Assembly (NCBI RefSeq): GCF_037039395.1
Contig: NZ_CP146244.1
Location: 744,001 to 808,000 of the forward strand
From: Agrobacterium vitis
Lineage (GTDB): Bacteria; Pseudomonadota; Alphaproteobacteria; Rhizobiales; Rhizobiaceae
DNA: 64,000 nucleotides
Reading direction: 5' to 3'
The notes beneath the pieces are model-generated. The model had not been told where the DNA came from. It did not search any database and saw nothing but the letters and a program-made list of their open reading frames with translations. The position numbers were made by a program, and so were the translations under genes. Positions 32,745 through 41,953 of the stretch are shown piece by piece; the first letter of the stretch is position 1; every line of letters begins with the position of its first letter.

Positions 32745-32891
32745 GTGTTGTAGCAATATGCCAACTTGTTCCATTTGGCGAATAACAATAGATTTTAACT
32801 GAAATTGCAAGCGTGCATATCACTGTGGTCTCGGTCCGTCAGACCAGGGAAAATCAAAGGTCCCGGAAGTGGGCTGAGGAGGGTCGAAGCA

Positions 32892-33701
32892 ATGTCGGTG
32901 CCAATGCCGGTGCAAGTGAAAGATATGGTGCTGGACAAAGTGGCCGTCGGGCCGGTGTCGGCGCGTGTCTATCAGGGCGCCGAATATGGCAAGGGTCCGC
33001 CGGTCGTGTTGTTCTTTCACGCAGGTGCCTTCATGGCATCCGGCGTGGTGGACAGTTCGGTTGCGGCATGTCTGGCGAGGACCGGCGCTATTGTGGTGGT
33101 GCCGGACTACAACGCGCCGCTTGGGCCGGTCTTTCCCAGTCCGCTTGAGGTGGGCTTTTCGGTTTTCTCTTATCTCGCCAACAAGCGAGCCGGGCTTGGC
33201 GACCGTAAATCGCTGCTGTTGCTGGCTGGTGTTGAGGCGGGTGGTAATATTGCCGCCAGCGTCGCGCTGAAGGCACGGGATCATTTCGCTGACCAACTTG
33301 ACGGCCAGATCCTGCTGTCGCCGCTGCTCGATCCATTCATGGGGACGGCTTCCATTCGTGAAGCTGAAGCCATCGGCATGCGGGAGCGCTGGGCGGAAGG
33401 CTGGAGCCGCTATCTCAGCGGTGGCGGATGCCATCCTTATGCGGCACCTTGCCTCTGTTCGCGTCTCACAGGCGTTGCACCCGCCTTGGTTTTGAGCGCT
33501 GAGGACGATCCTTTGCGTGATGAAAGCCTTGGGTTCGCGCAAAGCCTGAAACAGGCCGGTGTTAAAACCTGTAGCCAGATCCTGCCCTCGGGCAAGGGTT
33601 GGTCATCCATCTATGGCGGTCAACAGATCCATGCATCGACATGGGAGCCTGAGCTTGAAAGCCAGTTCGAAGACTTCGTTAAACAGATCAGCATTCGCTA
33701 G
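32892..33701 (+). CDS. Alpha/beta-hydrolase-fold protein (HSL/esterase family) lacking catalytic Ser and His
   Basis: 269 aa with the fold of hormone-sensitive-lipase-type esterases: VVLFFHAGAFMASG (H43, a variant of the HGGG oxyanion motif), VVPDYNAPL and the nucleophile-elbow position GVEAGGN at 113-119. The usual GDSAGGN serine is a glutamate here (E115). An acidic ALVLSAEDDPLRDE is kept, but the expected histidine segment reads PSGKGWSS with no His. So it is probably not an esterase; a binding or regulatory role is possible. ATG 32892 has GAGGAGGG upstream. It is followed closely by the RND adaptor gene. Confidence 0.8.
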   Translation: MSVPMPVQVKDMVLDKVAVGPVSARVYQGAEYGKGPPVVLFFHAGAFMASGVVDSSVAACLARTGAIVVVPDYNAPLGPVFPSPLEVGFSVFSYLANKRAGLGDRKSLLLLAGVEAGGNIAASVALKARDHFADQLDGQILLSPLLDPFMGTASIREAEAIGMRERWAEGWSRYLSGGGCHPYAAPCLCSRLTGVAPALVLSAEDDPLRDESLGFAQSLKQAGVKTCSQILPSGKGWSSIYGGQQIHASTWEPELESQFEDFVKQISIR

Positions 33702-33759
33702 AATGCCGTGAAACCTGAATGAACAATGGCGGCCTGTGGGGGCCGCAAGGAGATTGCCA

Positions 33760-34950
33760 ATGTCATCCAGAAAACACCGCTGGGCCCTTATGGGCGCCGG
33801 CCTGGGCCTTGTTGTGTCCATTTCAGCCGTGTCCGTGGTTCTTCAATTGCCGATGAGTACTGCTGCAACGGCGGCCTCGGCGGCTGCACCGGCTCCTGCC
33901 GTGCCGGTTACGGTTTCCAAGGTTTCCAGCCGGAATTTCACCCATTGGGAGCTGTTTTCCGGCCGTCTCGAGGCCGTTGAACGGGTCGATGTGCGACCAC
34001 GGGTCGGTGGAGCCATCCAATCCGTCCATTTCCGTGAGGGCGCGTTGGTCAAGGCAGGCGATCTGCTGTTCACCATCGATCCCGCCCCTTATCAGGCCGC
34101 TGTCGATCAGGCGGAAGGCCAGTTCGCTTCAGCTGAGGCCAAGGTCGATCTTGCCAGAATCGAACTGGATCGCGGCTTGAAACTATCGGGCAACAGCACG
34201 ATTTCGCAAAGCGACATGGACCAGCGCCGCAATAGCTTTACCCAGGCTCAGGCCGCCATGGGAACCGCGAGAGCACAGCTGCAATCGGCTCAACTGGAGC
34301 TGGATTATACCCAGGTGCGCGCCCCGGTCTCCGGCCGCGTCGGTAAGCTTGAGGTTACAGCAGGCAATCTGGTGGCCTCGGGGTCGTCTTCTTCGGTCCT
34401 GACCACACTGGTGTCTGTCGATCCGATCTATGCCAGCTTCAATGTCAGCGAACAGCTGGTTGCCAAGGCTCTGTCGCAACTGCCGCAAACCGGGGCTGCC
34501 TTGGCCGATATCGACCGCATCCCCGTTGAAATCGGTACTTTGGCCGATGACGGCACGCCGATCAAAGGCAAGCTGCAATTGATCAACAATCAGGTCGATG
34601 CCGCCAGCGGTACGATTGGCGTGCGCGCCGTCTTCGACAATCCGGGCGGCAGGCTTATCCCTGGCCAGTTCGTGCGGGTGCGCATGGGACAACCCGTGCC
34701 GGAAAACAAGATCCTGGTCAGCGAACGGGCGATTGGTACCGATCAGGACAAGAAATTCGTTTTCGTGGTCGATGGCGATAACAAGGTGAATTACCGCCAG
34801 ATCCAGCTGGGTGCCGTGGCCGAAGGCCAGCGTGTGGTGGAAAGCGGGCTTGCTCCTGGCGATACGATTGTCGTCAACGGCCTGCAACGCATTAAACCGG
34901 GCGCAATCGTAGCACCGCAGCCGGAAGAAAAGCTCGCGGCGTCGAAGTAA
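33760..34950 (+). CDS. RND efflux periplasmic adaptor (membrane fusion protein)
   Basis: 396 aa, AcrA/MexE type. N-terminal anchor/signal (WALMGAGLGLVVSISAVSVV), then the lipoyl half-motif VRPRVGGAIQSVHFREGALV-KAGDLLFTID, a coiled-coil hairpin (AEAKVDLARIELDRGLKL... AQAAMGTARAQLQSAQLELD), the second lipoyl half YTQVRAPVSGRVGKLEVTAG, and the beta-barrel/MP domain. AAGGAGA precedes ATG 33760. It links the RND pump to an outer-membrane channel; no channel gene is present here. It lies about 180 bases before the pump gene in the same direction. Confidence 0.94.
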   Translation: MSSRKHRWALMGAGLGLVVSISAVSVVLQLPMSTAATAASAAAPAPAVPVTVSKVSSRNFTHWELFSGRLEAVERVDVRPRVGGAIQSVHFREGALVKAGDLLFTIDPAPYQAAVDQAEGQFASAEAKVDLARIELDRGLKLSGNSTISQSDMDQRRNSFTQAQAAMGTARAQLQSAQLELDYTQVRAPVSGRVGKLEVTAGNLVASGSSSSVLTTLVSVDPIYASFNVSEQLVAKALSQLPQTGAALADIDRIPVEIGTLADDGTPIKGKLQLINNQVDAASGTIGVRAVFDNPGGRLIPGQFVRVRMGQPVPENKILVSERAIGTDQDKKFVFVVDGDNKVNYRQIQLGAVAEGQRVVESGLAPGDTIVVNGLQRIKPGAIVAPQPEEKLAASK

Positions 34951-35129
34951 GCACAGCCTCCGCATCGACCTGACGCTTTTTTCGCAAAGCGCGAGCAATC
35001 GTCAGGTCCAATATCCTCCCGGCAGCAAAGGCCGCCGGGCAGGACTGTCATACACATATCCACCGTTTGCCGGACGAACATCGCTTTTGTCCGAGGGCGG
35101 AGTTGTTTCACGCCGGAGAGGGCTTTGAA

Positions 35130-38100
35130 ATGAACATTTCCCGATTTTTTATCGACCGTCCGGTGTTTGCCGGGGTGCTGTCGGTGTTGATCGTCGTCGC
35201 CGGATTGATTGGCATGCGGTCGCTGCCGATTTCCGAATATCCCGATGTCGTGCCGCCGTCGATTGTCGTGCGGGCCACCTATCCTGGCGCCAATCCGAAG
35301 GTGATAGCTGAAACCGTGGCAACGCCGCTGGAAGAGCAGATCAATGGTGTCGAGGGCATGCTGTACATGTCGAGCCAGGCGACCTCGGACGGCGTGATGA
35401 CGCTGACCGTGACCTTCAAGCTCGGCACCGACCCCGATCAGGCACAGCAACTGGTGCAGAATCGGGTGTCGCAGGCCGAACCGCGTCTGCCGGAAGAGGT
35501 CAAGAGCCTCGGCGTGACCACGGTCAAAAGCTCTCCCGATCTGATGATGGTCGTCAATCTGATCTCCCCCGACAATCGCTATGACATTACCTACCTGCGC
35601 AATTACGGCGTCCTGAACATCAAGGATAGGCTGGCGCGGATTGCAGGTGTCGGTCAGGTGCAGATCTTCGGTTCCGGCGATTATTCCATGCGTATCTGGA
35701 TCGATCCGCAGCAGGCGGCCGAGCACGGACTGGCGGCCAGCGATATTACCACCGCCATCCGCGCCCAGAATGTCCAGGCTGCCGCCGGTATCATCGGTGG
35801 ATCACCAAGCCTGCCGGGGGTTGACGTACAGCTGAATGTCAACGCCCAGGGGCGGCTACAAACGCCTGAGGATTTTGGCAATATCATCGTCAAGAGCGGT
35901 GCAAACGGCCAGATCACCCGATTGCGCGATGTTGCCCGTGTCGAGCTTGGCGCTTCCGATTACGCGCTCCGCTCGCTGCTGGACAGCAAGGCCGCTGTCG
36001 CCATTCCGGTCTTTCAGGCGCCAGGTTCCAACGCCATCACCATTTCCGATGAAGTGGTGAGGACGATGGATGAGCTGCAATTGGCCATGCCGGAAGGCGT
36101 GAAATACGAAATCGTCTACGACACCACCAAATTCGTCCGCTCTTCCATCGAAAAAGTGGTCGATACCCTGCTGGAAGCCGTGGCGCTGGTCGTGCTGGTC
36201 GTCATCCTCTTCCTCCAGACCTGGCGGGCTTCGATCATTCCGCTGATCGCGGTTCCGGTGTCGATCATCGGCACATTTGCCGTGATGTATGCCTTCGGCT
36301 TTTCCATCAACGCGCTCAGCCTGTTCGGACTGGTTCTGGCCATCGGCATCGTGGTGGATGATGCCATCGTCGTTGTCGAAAATGTCGAGCGCAATATCGA
36401 AAATGGCCTGTCGCCACGTCAGGCGACCTACCGTGCCATGAAGGAAGTGTCGGGGCCGATTATCGCCATTGCCCTGGTTCTGGTGGCGGTCTTTGTGCCG
36501 CTGGCGTTTATTTCCGGTCTGTCGGGCCAGTTCTACCGCCAGTTCGCCTTGACCATCGCCATTTCGACCGTGATCTCGGCGCTGAATTCGCTGACCCTGT
36601 CACCGGCGCTTGCCGCTCTGCTTCTGAAGGGCCATCATGCACCGAAGGACCGGCTGACGCGCGGCCTGGATTTTCTGCTGGGCTGGTTTTTCCGAGGCTT
36701 CAACCGGGTCTTCGGTGCTGGCTCCCATGCTTATGGAAGAAGCGTCGGTGGTTTGCTGTCGCGCAAAAGCATCGTCATGGTCGTTTATCTGGCCCTGGCC
36801 GGTGCCACCTATGGCCTGTTCAATGCCGTGCCGGGCGGGTTCGTGCCAGCACAGGACAAGCAATATCTGATCGGCTTTGCCCAGTTGCCGGATGCTGCCA
36901 GCCTTGACCGCACGGAAGATGTGATCAAGCGGATGAGCGACATCGCACTTGCCCAGCCGGGCGTGGCTCACGCCATCGCCTTTCCAGGCCTGTCGATCAA
37001 TGGCTTCACCAATTCCTCCAATGCCGGCATCGTCTTCGTCACCCTGAAGGATTTCGACCAGCGCAAGACGCCTGATCTGTCCGGTGGGGCGATTGCCATG
37101 CAGTTGAACCAGAAGTTTTCCTCCATCCAGGATGCCTTCATCGCCATGTTCCCGCCGCCGCCCGTCCAGGGGCTCGGCACGACCGGCGGCTTCAAGCTGC
37201 AATTGGAAGACCGGGCGGGACTGGGGTATCAGGCGCTGGATGAAGCCACCAAGGCCGTGTTGGCCAAGGCCTACCAGACACCGGAACTGACCGGCCTGTT
37301 TTCCAGCTTTCAGATCAATGTGCCGCAGCTCTATGCCGATCTTGATCGCGCCAAGGCAGAACAGCTCGGTGTCTCCGTCACCGATGTGTTCCAGACCCTG
37401 CAAATCTATCTGGGGTCGCTCTACGTCAATGACTTCAATGCCTTTGGGCGCACATACAGCGTTCGTGCCCAGGCAGATGCCAAGTTTCGGGCCACGTCCG
37501 ACAATATTGGTCAGTTGAAAGTACGCTCCGCATCGGGCCAGATGATCCCGTTGTCTGCGCTGCTGCGGGTCGATCCGACAACGGGCCCGGAGCGCACCAA
37601 CCGCTATAACGGCTTTCTGGCTGCCGATATCAATGGCGGCCCGGCGCCGGGCTTTTCATCCGGCCAGGCCCAGGCGGCAATTGAAAAGATTACAGCCGAC
37701 GTCTTGCCGAAAGGCATCGGCTACGAATGGACCGATCTGACCTATCAGCAGATCCTGGCGGGAAGCTCGGGCTTCCTGGTGTTCCCGCTGGCTTTGCTTT
37801 TGGTCTATCTCGTGCTTGCCGCGCAATATGAAAGTCTGACCCTGCCTCTGGCGATCATCATGATCGTGCCGATGGGCGTATTGGCGGCGCTGACCGGGAT
37901 ATGGCTGACCGGAGGAGACAATAATATCTTCACCCAGATCGGCCTGATCGTGCTTGTCGGGCTCTCGGCCAAAAACGCCATCCTGATCGTTGAATTTGCG
38001 CGGGAGCTGGAATTTGAAGGCAGGACCCCGGTTCAGGCGGCTATCGAGGCCAGCCGGTTGCGTCTGCGCCCGATCCTGATGACATCCATGGCCTTCATCA

Positions 38101-38330
38101 TGGGTGTCGTTCCGCTGGTCACCTCAACCGGTGCCGGGGCCGAAATGCGCGCTGCCATGGGTATTGCGGTGTTTTCCGGCATGATTGGCGTGACGTTCTT
38201 CGGCATTTTCATGACGCCGGTCTTTTACGTGCTGATCCGCAAACTGGCCGGCAATCGTCCGCTGGTGCAGCATAACCACGATGACCATGGGCAGGACAAT
38301 GACAAGCCAATGCCCATGGCGGCCGAGTAA
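35130..38330 (+). CDS. RND-family multidrug efflux pump, HAE1 type
   Basis: 1066 aa, normal for AcrB/MexF-type trimeric pumps. N-terminal ISRFFIDRPVFAGVLSVLI, two repeated halves, the proton-relay aspartates D410 and D411 in GIVVDDAIVVVENVERN, SKNAILIVEFARELE, and MTSMAFIMGVVPLVTSTGAG are conserved. The short His/Asp-rich tail (QHNHDDHGQDND) is unusual. ATG 35130 (GAGAGGG upstream) is preferred to 35067. It should export lipophilic drugs or plant phenolics; the LysR/hydrolase context resembles mexT-mexEF-like loci. A strong terminator follows. Confidence 0.95.
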   Translation: MNISRFFIDRPVFAGVLSVLIVVAGLIGMRSLPISEYPDVVPPSIVVRATYPGANPKVIAETVATPLEEQINGVEGMLYMSSQATSDGVMTLTVTFKLGTDPDQAQQLVQNRVSQAEPRLPEEVKSLGVTTVKSSPDLMMVVNLISPDNRYDITYLRNYGVLNIKDRLARIAGVGQVQIFGSGDYSMRIWIDPQQAAEHGLAASDITTAIRAQNVQAAAGIIGGSPSLPGVDVQLNVNAQGRLQTPEDFGNIIVKSGANGQITRLRDVARVELGASDYALRSLLDSKAAVAIPVFQAPGSNAITISDEVVRTMDELQLAMPEGVKYEIVYDTTKFVRSSIEKVVDTLLEAVALVVLVVILFLQTWRASIIPLIAVPVSIIGTFAVMYAFGFSINALSLFGLVLAIGIVVDDAIVVVENVERNIENGLSPRQATYRAMKEVSGPIIAIALVLVAVFVPLAFISGLSGQFYRQFALTIAISTVISALNSLTLSPALAALLLKGHHAPKDRLTRGLDFLLGWFFRGFNRVFGAGSHAYGRSVGGLLSRKSIVMVVYLALAGATYGLFNAVPGGFVPAQDKQYLIGFAQLPDAASLDRTEDVIKRMSDIALAQPGVAHAIAFPGLSINGFTNSSNAGIVFVTLKDFDQRKTPDLSGGAIAMQLNQKFSSIQDAFIAMFPPPPVQGLGTTGGFKLQLEDRAGLGYQALDEATKAVLAKAYQTPELTGLFSSFQINVPQLYADLDRAKAEQLGVSVTDVFQTLQIYLGSLYVNDFNAFGRTYSVRAQADAKFRATSDNIGQLKVRSASGQMIPLSALLRVDPTTGPERTNRYNGFLAADINGGPAPGFSSGQAQAAIEKITADVLPKGIGYEWTDLTYQQILAGSSGFLVFPLALLLVYLVLAAQYESLTLPLAIIMIVPMGVLAALTGIWLTGGDNNIFTQIGLIVLVGLSAKNAILIVEFARELEFEGRTPVQAAIEASRLRLRPILMTSMAFIMGVVPLVTSTGAGAEMRAAMGIAVFSGMIGVTFFGIFMTPVFYVLIRKLAGNRPLVQHNHDDHGQDNDKPMPMAAE

Positions 38331-38337
38331 GGAAAAC

Positions 38338-38390
38338 GATGTGCCGTTGCGCTTTCCAGGCGCAGCGGCACATCGATGTTTATTTTCTAT
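38338..38390 (+). terminator. Intrinsic terminator after the RND pump
   Basis: GATGTGCCGTTGCGC (38338-38352) and GCGCAGCGGCACATC (38360-38374), 14 pairs and one wobble, loop TTTCCAG. It is followed by GATGTTTATTTTCTATTC. Confidence 0.85.
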
Positions 38391-38471
38391 TCTTGTAGTT
38401 CGCCGACAGCACTCAGCCTGAAACCGTTTCCTACTTGCCCGCCTGTCGGGATCAAGGGCGGCCTGATCAGC

Positions 38472-39782
38472 CTATTCCGGGTTTTCCAGGCTGAACATTT
38501 CGGTGCGTTCGTCATAGGCGAACAATTCGGCATAGCGCGCCCAGGAGACGATGGTCTTCAACGTATCGTCGGCATAGGACTCGCTCATGTAATCCTCCAG
38601 CTCGTTGCGGAACCGCGCTGCCGGTGCGGTGTGGCTTGGGCGTTCATCCAGAACCCGGCGGATCAGGCCCATCAGAGGCACATAGCTGACCAGATGCTCG
38701 GCAAACAGTTTCTTGCGGGCATCGGTTTCCAGATGGGCAAAGCGGGTTCCGGCCTCGGTCAGCACCAGATCGCCTTCGCTCAGATGGGCAAAGCGCAAAA
38801 GCTGGAGCGCTTCGCCAAGATGAAACAGCTCGTCGGCCTCCAGTTGCAACTGTCCAGCCAGTACCGGAAGATCGGCGCGGCCATGATAGGGCGCTCCGGC
38901 CAGGGCCTCGATCAGGCCCGACAGGATATTGGTCGAAACCGGCTCCAGCACCATGCCCATGCCGGTGCCGGGAATACCGTCCATGGCGGGCAGGCGGGGT
39001 TCGGCCCGCGCTGTCATCAGCGCGTAGATGCTGTCCACGAGCTGGCGGAACACCGGGTCAAGCCGGTTACGCGGATGCGGCAGATCGACCTTCAATTCAC
39101 GTGCCACGCGGCCCGGATTGGAGGAAAATACCAGGATGCGGTCGCACATCAGCACCGCTTCCTCGATGTTATGGGTGACGATCAGTACGGATTTGATCGG
39201 CAGGCGGCCTTCGATCCAGAGGTCGATCATGTCGGTGCGCAGGGTTTCGGCGGTCAGCACGTCGAGGGCGGAAAAGGGCTCATCCATCAACAGCAGATCA
39301 GGATGGACCACCAGGGCGCGGGCAAAGCCGACGCGCTGGCGCATGCCGCCGGACAGCTCTTTCGGATAGGCGTTTTCAAACCCGTCGAGGCCGATCAGGT
39401 CGATGGCTGCCAATGCCAGGGAGCGCCGCTCAGTGCGGTCGACGCCCTTGGCTTCCAGGCCGAGTTCGACATTCTGAAGCACGGTCAGCCAGGGAAACAG
39501 CGCAAAGGACTGGAAAACCATCGAGATGCCGGGCGGCGGCCCGTCGATTTCGGTGCCGCGATAGCGGGCGCTGCCCGAAGACGGTGTCAGCAAGCCGGCA
39601 ATGATGCGCAGCAATGTCGATTTGCCGGAGCCGGAGCGGCCGAGCAAGCCGACGATTTCGCCTTCCTTGATGGCGAGGTCGACATTTTCGAGCACGACAA
39701 CATCATTGCCGCTGGCCTTGGGAAAGGAGCGAGAGACCTGGGCGATATCGATCAGCGGGGACTTGGCGATGAGATCAAGCAT
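38472..39782 (-). CDS. ABC transporter ATPase with C-terminal AAA-associated domain (nitrate/sulfonate/bicarbonate type)
   Basis: 436 aa. N-terminal NBD of the SsuB/NrtD type: Walker [15 protein letters not shown]-loop MVFQSFALFPWLTV, signature [15 protein letters not shown], Walker B LLLMDEPFSALDVLT. From about residue 250 a further ~180-aa AAA-associated domain follows (LSGLIEALAGAPYHGRADLP, ... LSEGDLVLTEAGTRFAHLE ... RNELEDYMSESYADDTLKTI). It is longer than ordinary ATPases of the group. Start ATG 39782 has AAAGGA about 8 nt upstream; 39812 does not. The permease gene precedes it, but there is no SBP gene next to either. The substrate is unknown. Confidence 0.9.
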   Translation of the reverse strand: MLDLIAKSPLIDIAQVSRSFPKASGNDVVVLENVDLAIKEGEIVGLLGRSGSGKSTLLRIIAGLLTPSSGSARYRGTEIDGPPPGISMVFQSFALFPWLTVLQNVELGLEAKGVDRTERRSLALAAIDLIGLDGFENAYPKELSGGMRQRVGFARALVVHPDLLLMDEPFSALDVLTAETLRTDMIDLWIEGRLPIKSVLIVTHNIEEAVLMCDRILVFSSNPGRVARELKVDLPHPRNRLDPVFRQLVDSIYALMTARAEPRLPAMDGIPGTGMGMVLEPVSTNILSGLIEALAGAPYHGRADLPVLAGQLQLEADELFHLGEALQLLRFAHLSEGDLVLTEAGTRFAHLETDARKKLFAEHLVSYVPLMGLIRRVLDERPSHTAPAARFRNELEDYMSESYADDTLKTIVSWARYAELFAYDERTEMFSLENPE

Positions 39783-39860
39783 GGGAACAATCCTTTTGTC
39801 GGATGACATCATGTCTGTGGTGTTTGGGGTGCCAAGGCACCCCGTTTGATGCGGTTTGGA

Positions 39861-41594
39861 TCAGCCCAGGCGCAGGCGGCTTTCGCCATAGGCATAGAGC
39901 GGGCGCCAGACCAGGCGGTTGAACAGCGTCACGAAGGTACACATGACGATGATGCCGAGCACGACCCGTGGGAAATCGCCTGCCGTCGTCGCATTGGCGA
40001 TGTAGGAGCCAAGGCCCGGCGTGGTCAGCTGAGTATCGCCCCAGCTTGCCACTTCCGCGACGATGCTGGCATTCCAGGAGCCGCCCGAAGCCGTAATGGC
40101 GCCGGTGATGTAGTACGGGAAGATGCCGGGCAGGATGACCTTGAACCACCAGCGCCAGCCGGTGATGTGGAAACTGCGGGCGGCCTCCTTGAGATCGCTT
40201 GGAAAGGCGCTGGCACCGGCGATCACGTTGAAGAGGATGTACCATTGGGTGCCGAGGATCATCAGCGGGCTCAGCCAGATATCGGCATTGAGCCCGAAAT
40301 GCACGATCACCACCACGAAGACCGGAAAGGCGATATTGGCGGGAAAGGCCGCCAGGAACTGGGCAAGCGGCTGAACTTTTTCCGAGAGCTTCGGACGCAG
40401 GCCAATCCACACCCCGACCGGCACCCAGACCACGGTTGCGATGGCCATCAGCACGATGACACGCAGCAGGGTAATGGAGCCGTAGAGGATAACGGTCGGT
40501 ATTTCCGACCAGCCGATGCTGGTACGCAGATAATCGAAGCTGATATAGGCGGCCCATGCGGCCAGACCCGCAATGATGGCGATCCAGATCCAGTCGATGG
40601 CCCGTGACGCGGCTGGGCTTACAGCCTTGGAACCGAGGCTTGGCAGCTTGGGCAGGCGCAAGGTCCAGACCTGACGGGCCAGCCAGTTCAGCGGAGCGAC
40701 CAGCAGGCGGGTGACGCGGGCCTTGCGAAACAGGTCGAGCATCCAGGAGCTGGGAGCAACCCCCGAGGCCGTGGTTTCGAAACGGAACTTGTCAGCCCAG
40801 GCCACCAGCGGACGGAACATCAGCTGGTCATAGAGCAGGATAATGGCCAACATGGCGATGACAGCATAGAACACCGCGAGGATATCCTGTTGCTTGATAG
40901 CCAACGCCACGTAGGAACCGATCCCCGGCAGGGTGATCGTGGTGTTGCCGACGGTAATGGCTTCAGAGGCGACGACGAAGAACCAGCCGCCGGACATCGA
41001 CATCATGGTGTTCCAGACCAGGCCGGGCATGGCGAAAGGCACGTCAAGCCGCCAGAAGCGCTGCCAGCCGCTCAGCTGGAAGCTGCGGGTGGCTTCTTCC
41101 AGGTCCTTGGGCTGGCTGCGCATCGACTGATACATGCTGAAGGTCATGTTCCAGGCCTGGCTGGTGAAGATCGCAAACACCGAGGCCAGTTCCGCGCCGA
41201 TCACCCGTCCGGGAAACAGGTTGAGGAAGAAGGTGACGGTAAAGGTCAGGAAGCCAAGAATCGGCACCGATTGCAGGATGTCGAGGACCGGGATCATCAC
41301 CATTTCGGCGCGCCGGCTCTTGGCGGCAACCGAAGCATAGATCAGCGTGAACACCAGTGAAAACAGGATGGCTGCCAGCATGCGCAGAATGGTGCGCAGC
41401 GCATAGATCGGCAGATTGGTGGGATCGAGCGACATCGGAGCGGCATCGAGCACTGACAGCGGAACTGTCGTCACCCGCTCGCCATAGGCAAACAGCACGA
41501 TGACGCCGATAATCAACAAGAGAGCCATCAGGTCCCAATGGTTCGGGAGATGAGAGCGGCGGATGGCAAGGGGAGCGAATTTTGGATGGATCAT
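39861..41594 (-). CDS. Double-length ABC transporter permease (tandem SsuC-like halves)
   Basis: 577 aa, about twice a normal SsuC-type permease. Both halves show the family loop: the first DLEEATRSFQLSGWQRFWRL, the second DLKEAARSFHITGWRWWFKV. Membrane spans are arranged in two sets of about six, with a linker around residues 280-330. It would form the whole translocation pore alone and pair with two copies of the ATPase encoded 78 bases downstream. Proteins of this type exist in other proteobacteria, usually together with the AAA-associated ATPase, and their substrate is not established. Confidence 0.92.
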   Translation of the reverse strand: MIHPKFAPLAIRRSHLPNHWDLMALLLIIGVIVLFAYGERVTTVPLSVLDAAPMSLDPTNLPIYALRTILRMLAAILFSLVFTLIYASVAAKSRRAEMVMIPVLDILQSVPILGFLTFTVTFFLNLFPGRVIGAELASVFAIFTSQAWNMTFSMYQSMRSQPKDLEEATRSFQLSGWQRFWRLDVPFAMPGLVWNTMMSMSGGWFFVVASEAITVGNTTITLPGIGSYVALAIKQQDILAVFYAVIAMLAIILLYDQLMFRPLVAWADKFRFETTASGVAPSSWMLDLFRKARVTRLLVAPLNWLARQVWTLRLPKLPSLGSKAVSPAASRAIDWIWIAIIAGLAAWAAYISFDYLRTSIGWSEIPTVILYGSITLLRVIVLMAIATVVWVPVGVWIGLRPKLSEKVQPLAQFLAAFPANIAFPVFVVVIVHFGLNADIWLSPLMILGTQWYILFNVIAGASAFPSDLKEAARSFHITGWRWWFKVILPGIFPYYITGAITASGGSWNASIVAEVASWGDTQLTTPGLGSYIANATTAGDFPRVVLGIIVMCTFVTLFNRLVWRPLYAYGESRLRLG

Positions 41595-41953
41595 GGGACG
41601 GGCCTATATTTCGCAAAGCGACATCAGGACGGATGGCACTGCAATTTTAGGGTCGGGCAATTTTAGGCAGGGCAGAGAGAGCGGATGGCATGACGATCTG
41701 GCTGGACGGTTTGATCCGCAGATCTCCGAAGCGCCTGATAATCCTATAGAATGGTGCGCGACCTCGTGCCACCTCGCATGAGGAAAGGCAGGCATGGCTT
41801 AGGCATAGGGGGAATATACTTTTGTATATTCGCCCCGGCGGGACTGTCGCTGCGACGCTTTCCTGCGTAATTTGGATTGAGCCGATCCGGCCCTTGATAC
41901 CTTGCACCAGGGCGTCAGCCTTTTGCAAAACAGACAGCTATGGCCACCGAAGG
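41595..41953. promoter_or_regulatory. Divergent control region between the SBP-less ABC system and the two-component genes
   Basis: About 360 bases with no supported gene. Notable are the perfect palindrome GAATATAC-TTTT-GTATATTC at 41812-41831 and two close copies of GCAATTTTAGG (about 41641-41670). The kinase reading frame extends upstream from 41954 to 41822, but that part does not look coding. Confidence 0.5.
41812..41831. promoter_or_regulatory. Perfect 20-nt palindrome, candidate operator
   Basis: GAATATAC-TTTT-GTATATTC, 123 nt upstream of the kinase start and about 218 nt upstream of the permease start on the other strand. Its symmetry and position suggest a binding site for the adjacent response regulator or another dimeric regulator. 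Confidence 0.6.

Noticed and set aside
38376..39806. 476-codon plus-strand frame opposite the AAA-associated ATPase
   Set aside because: Antisense shadow; the minus strand has all ABC motifs.
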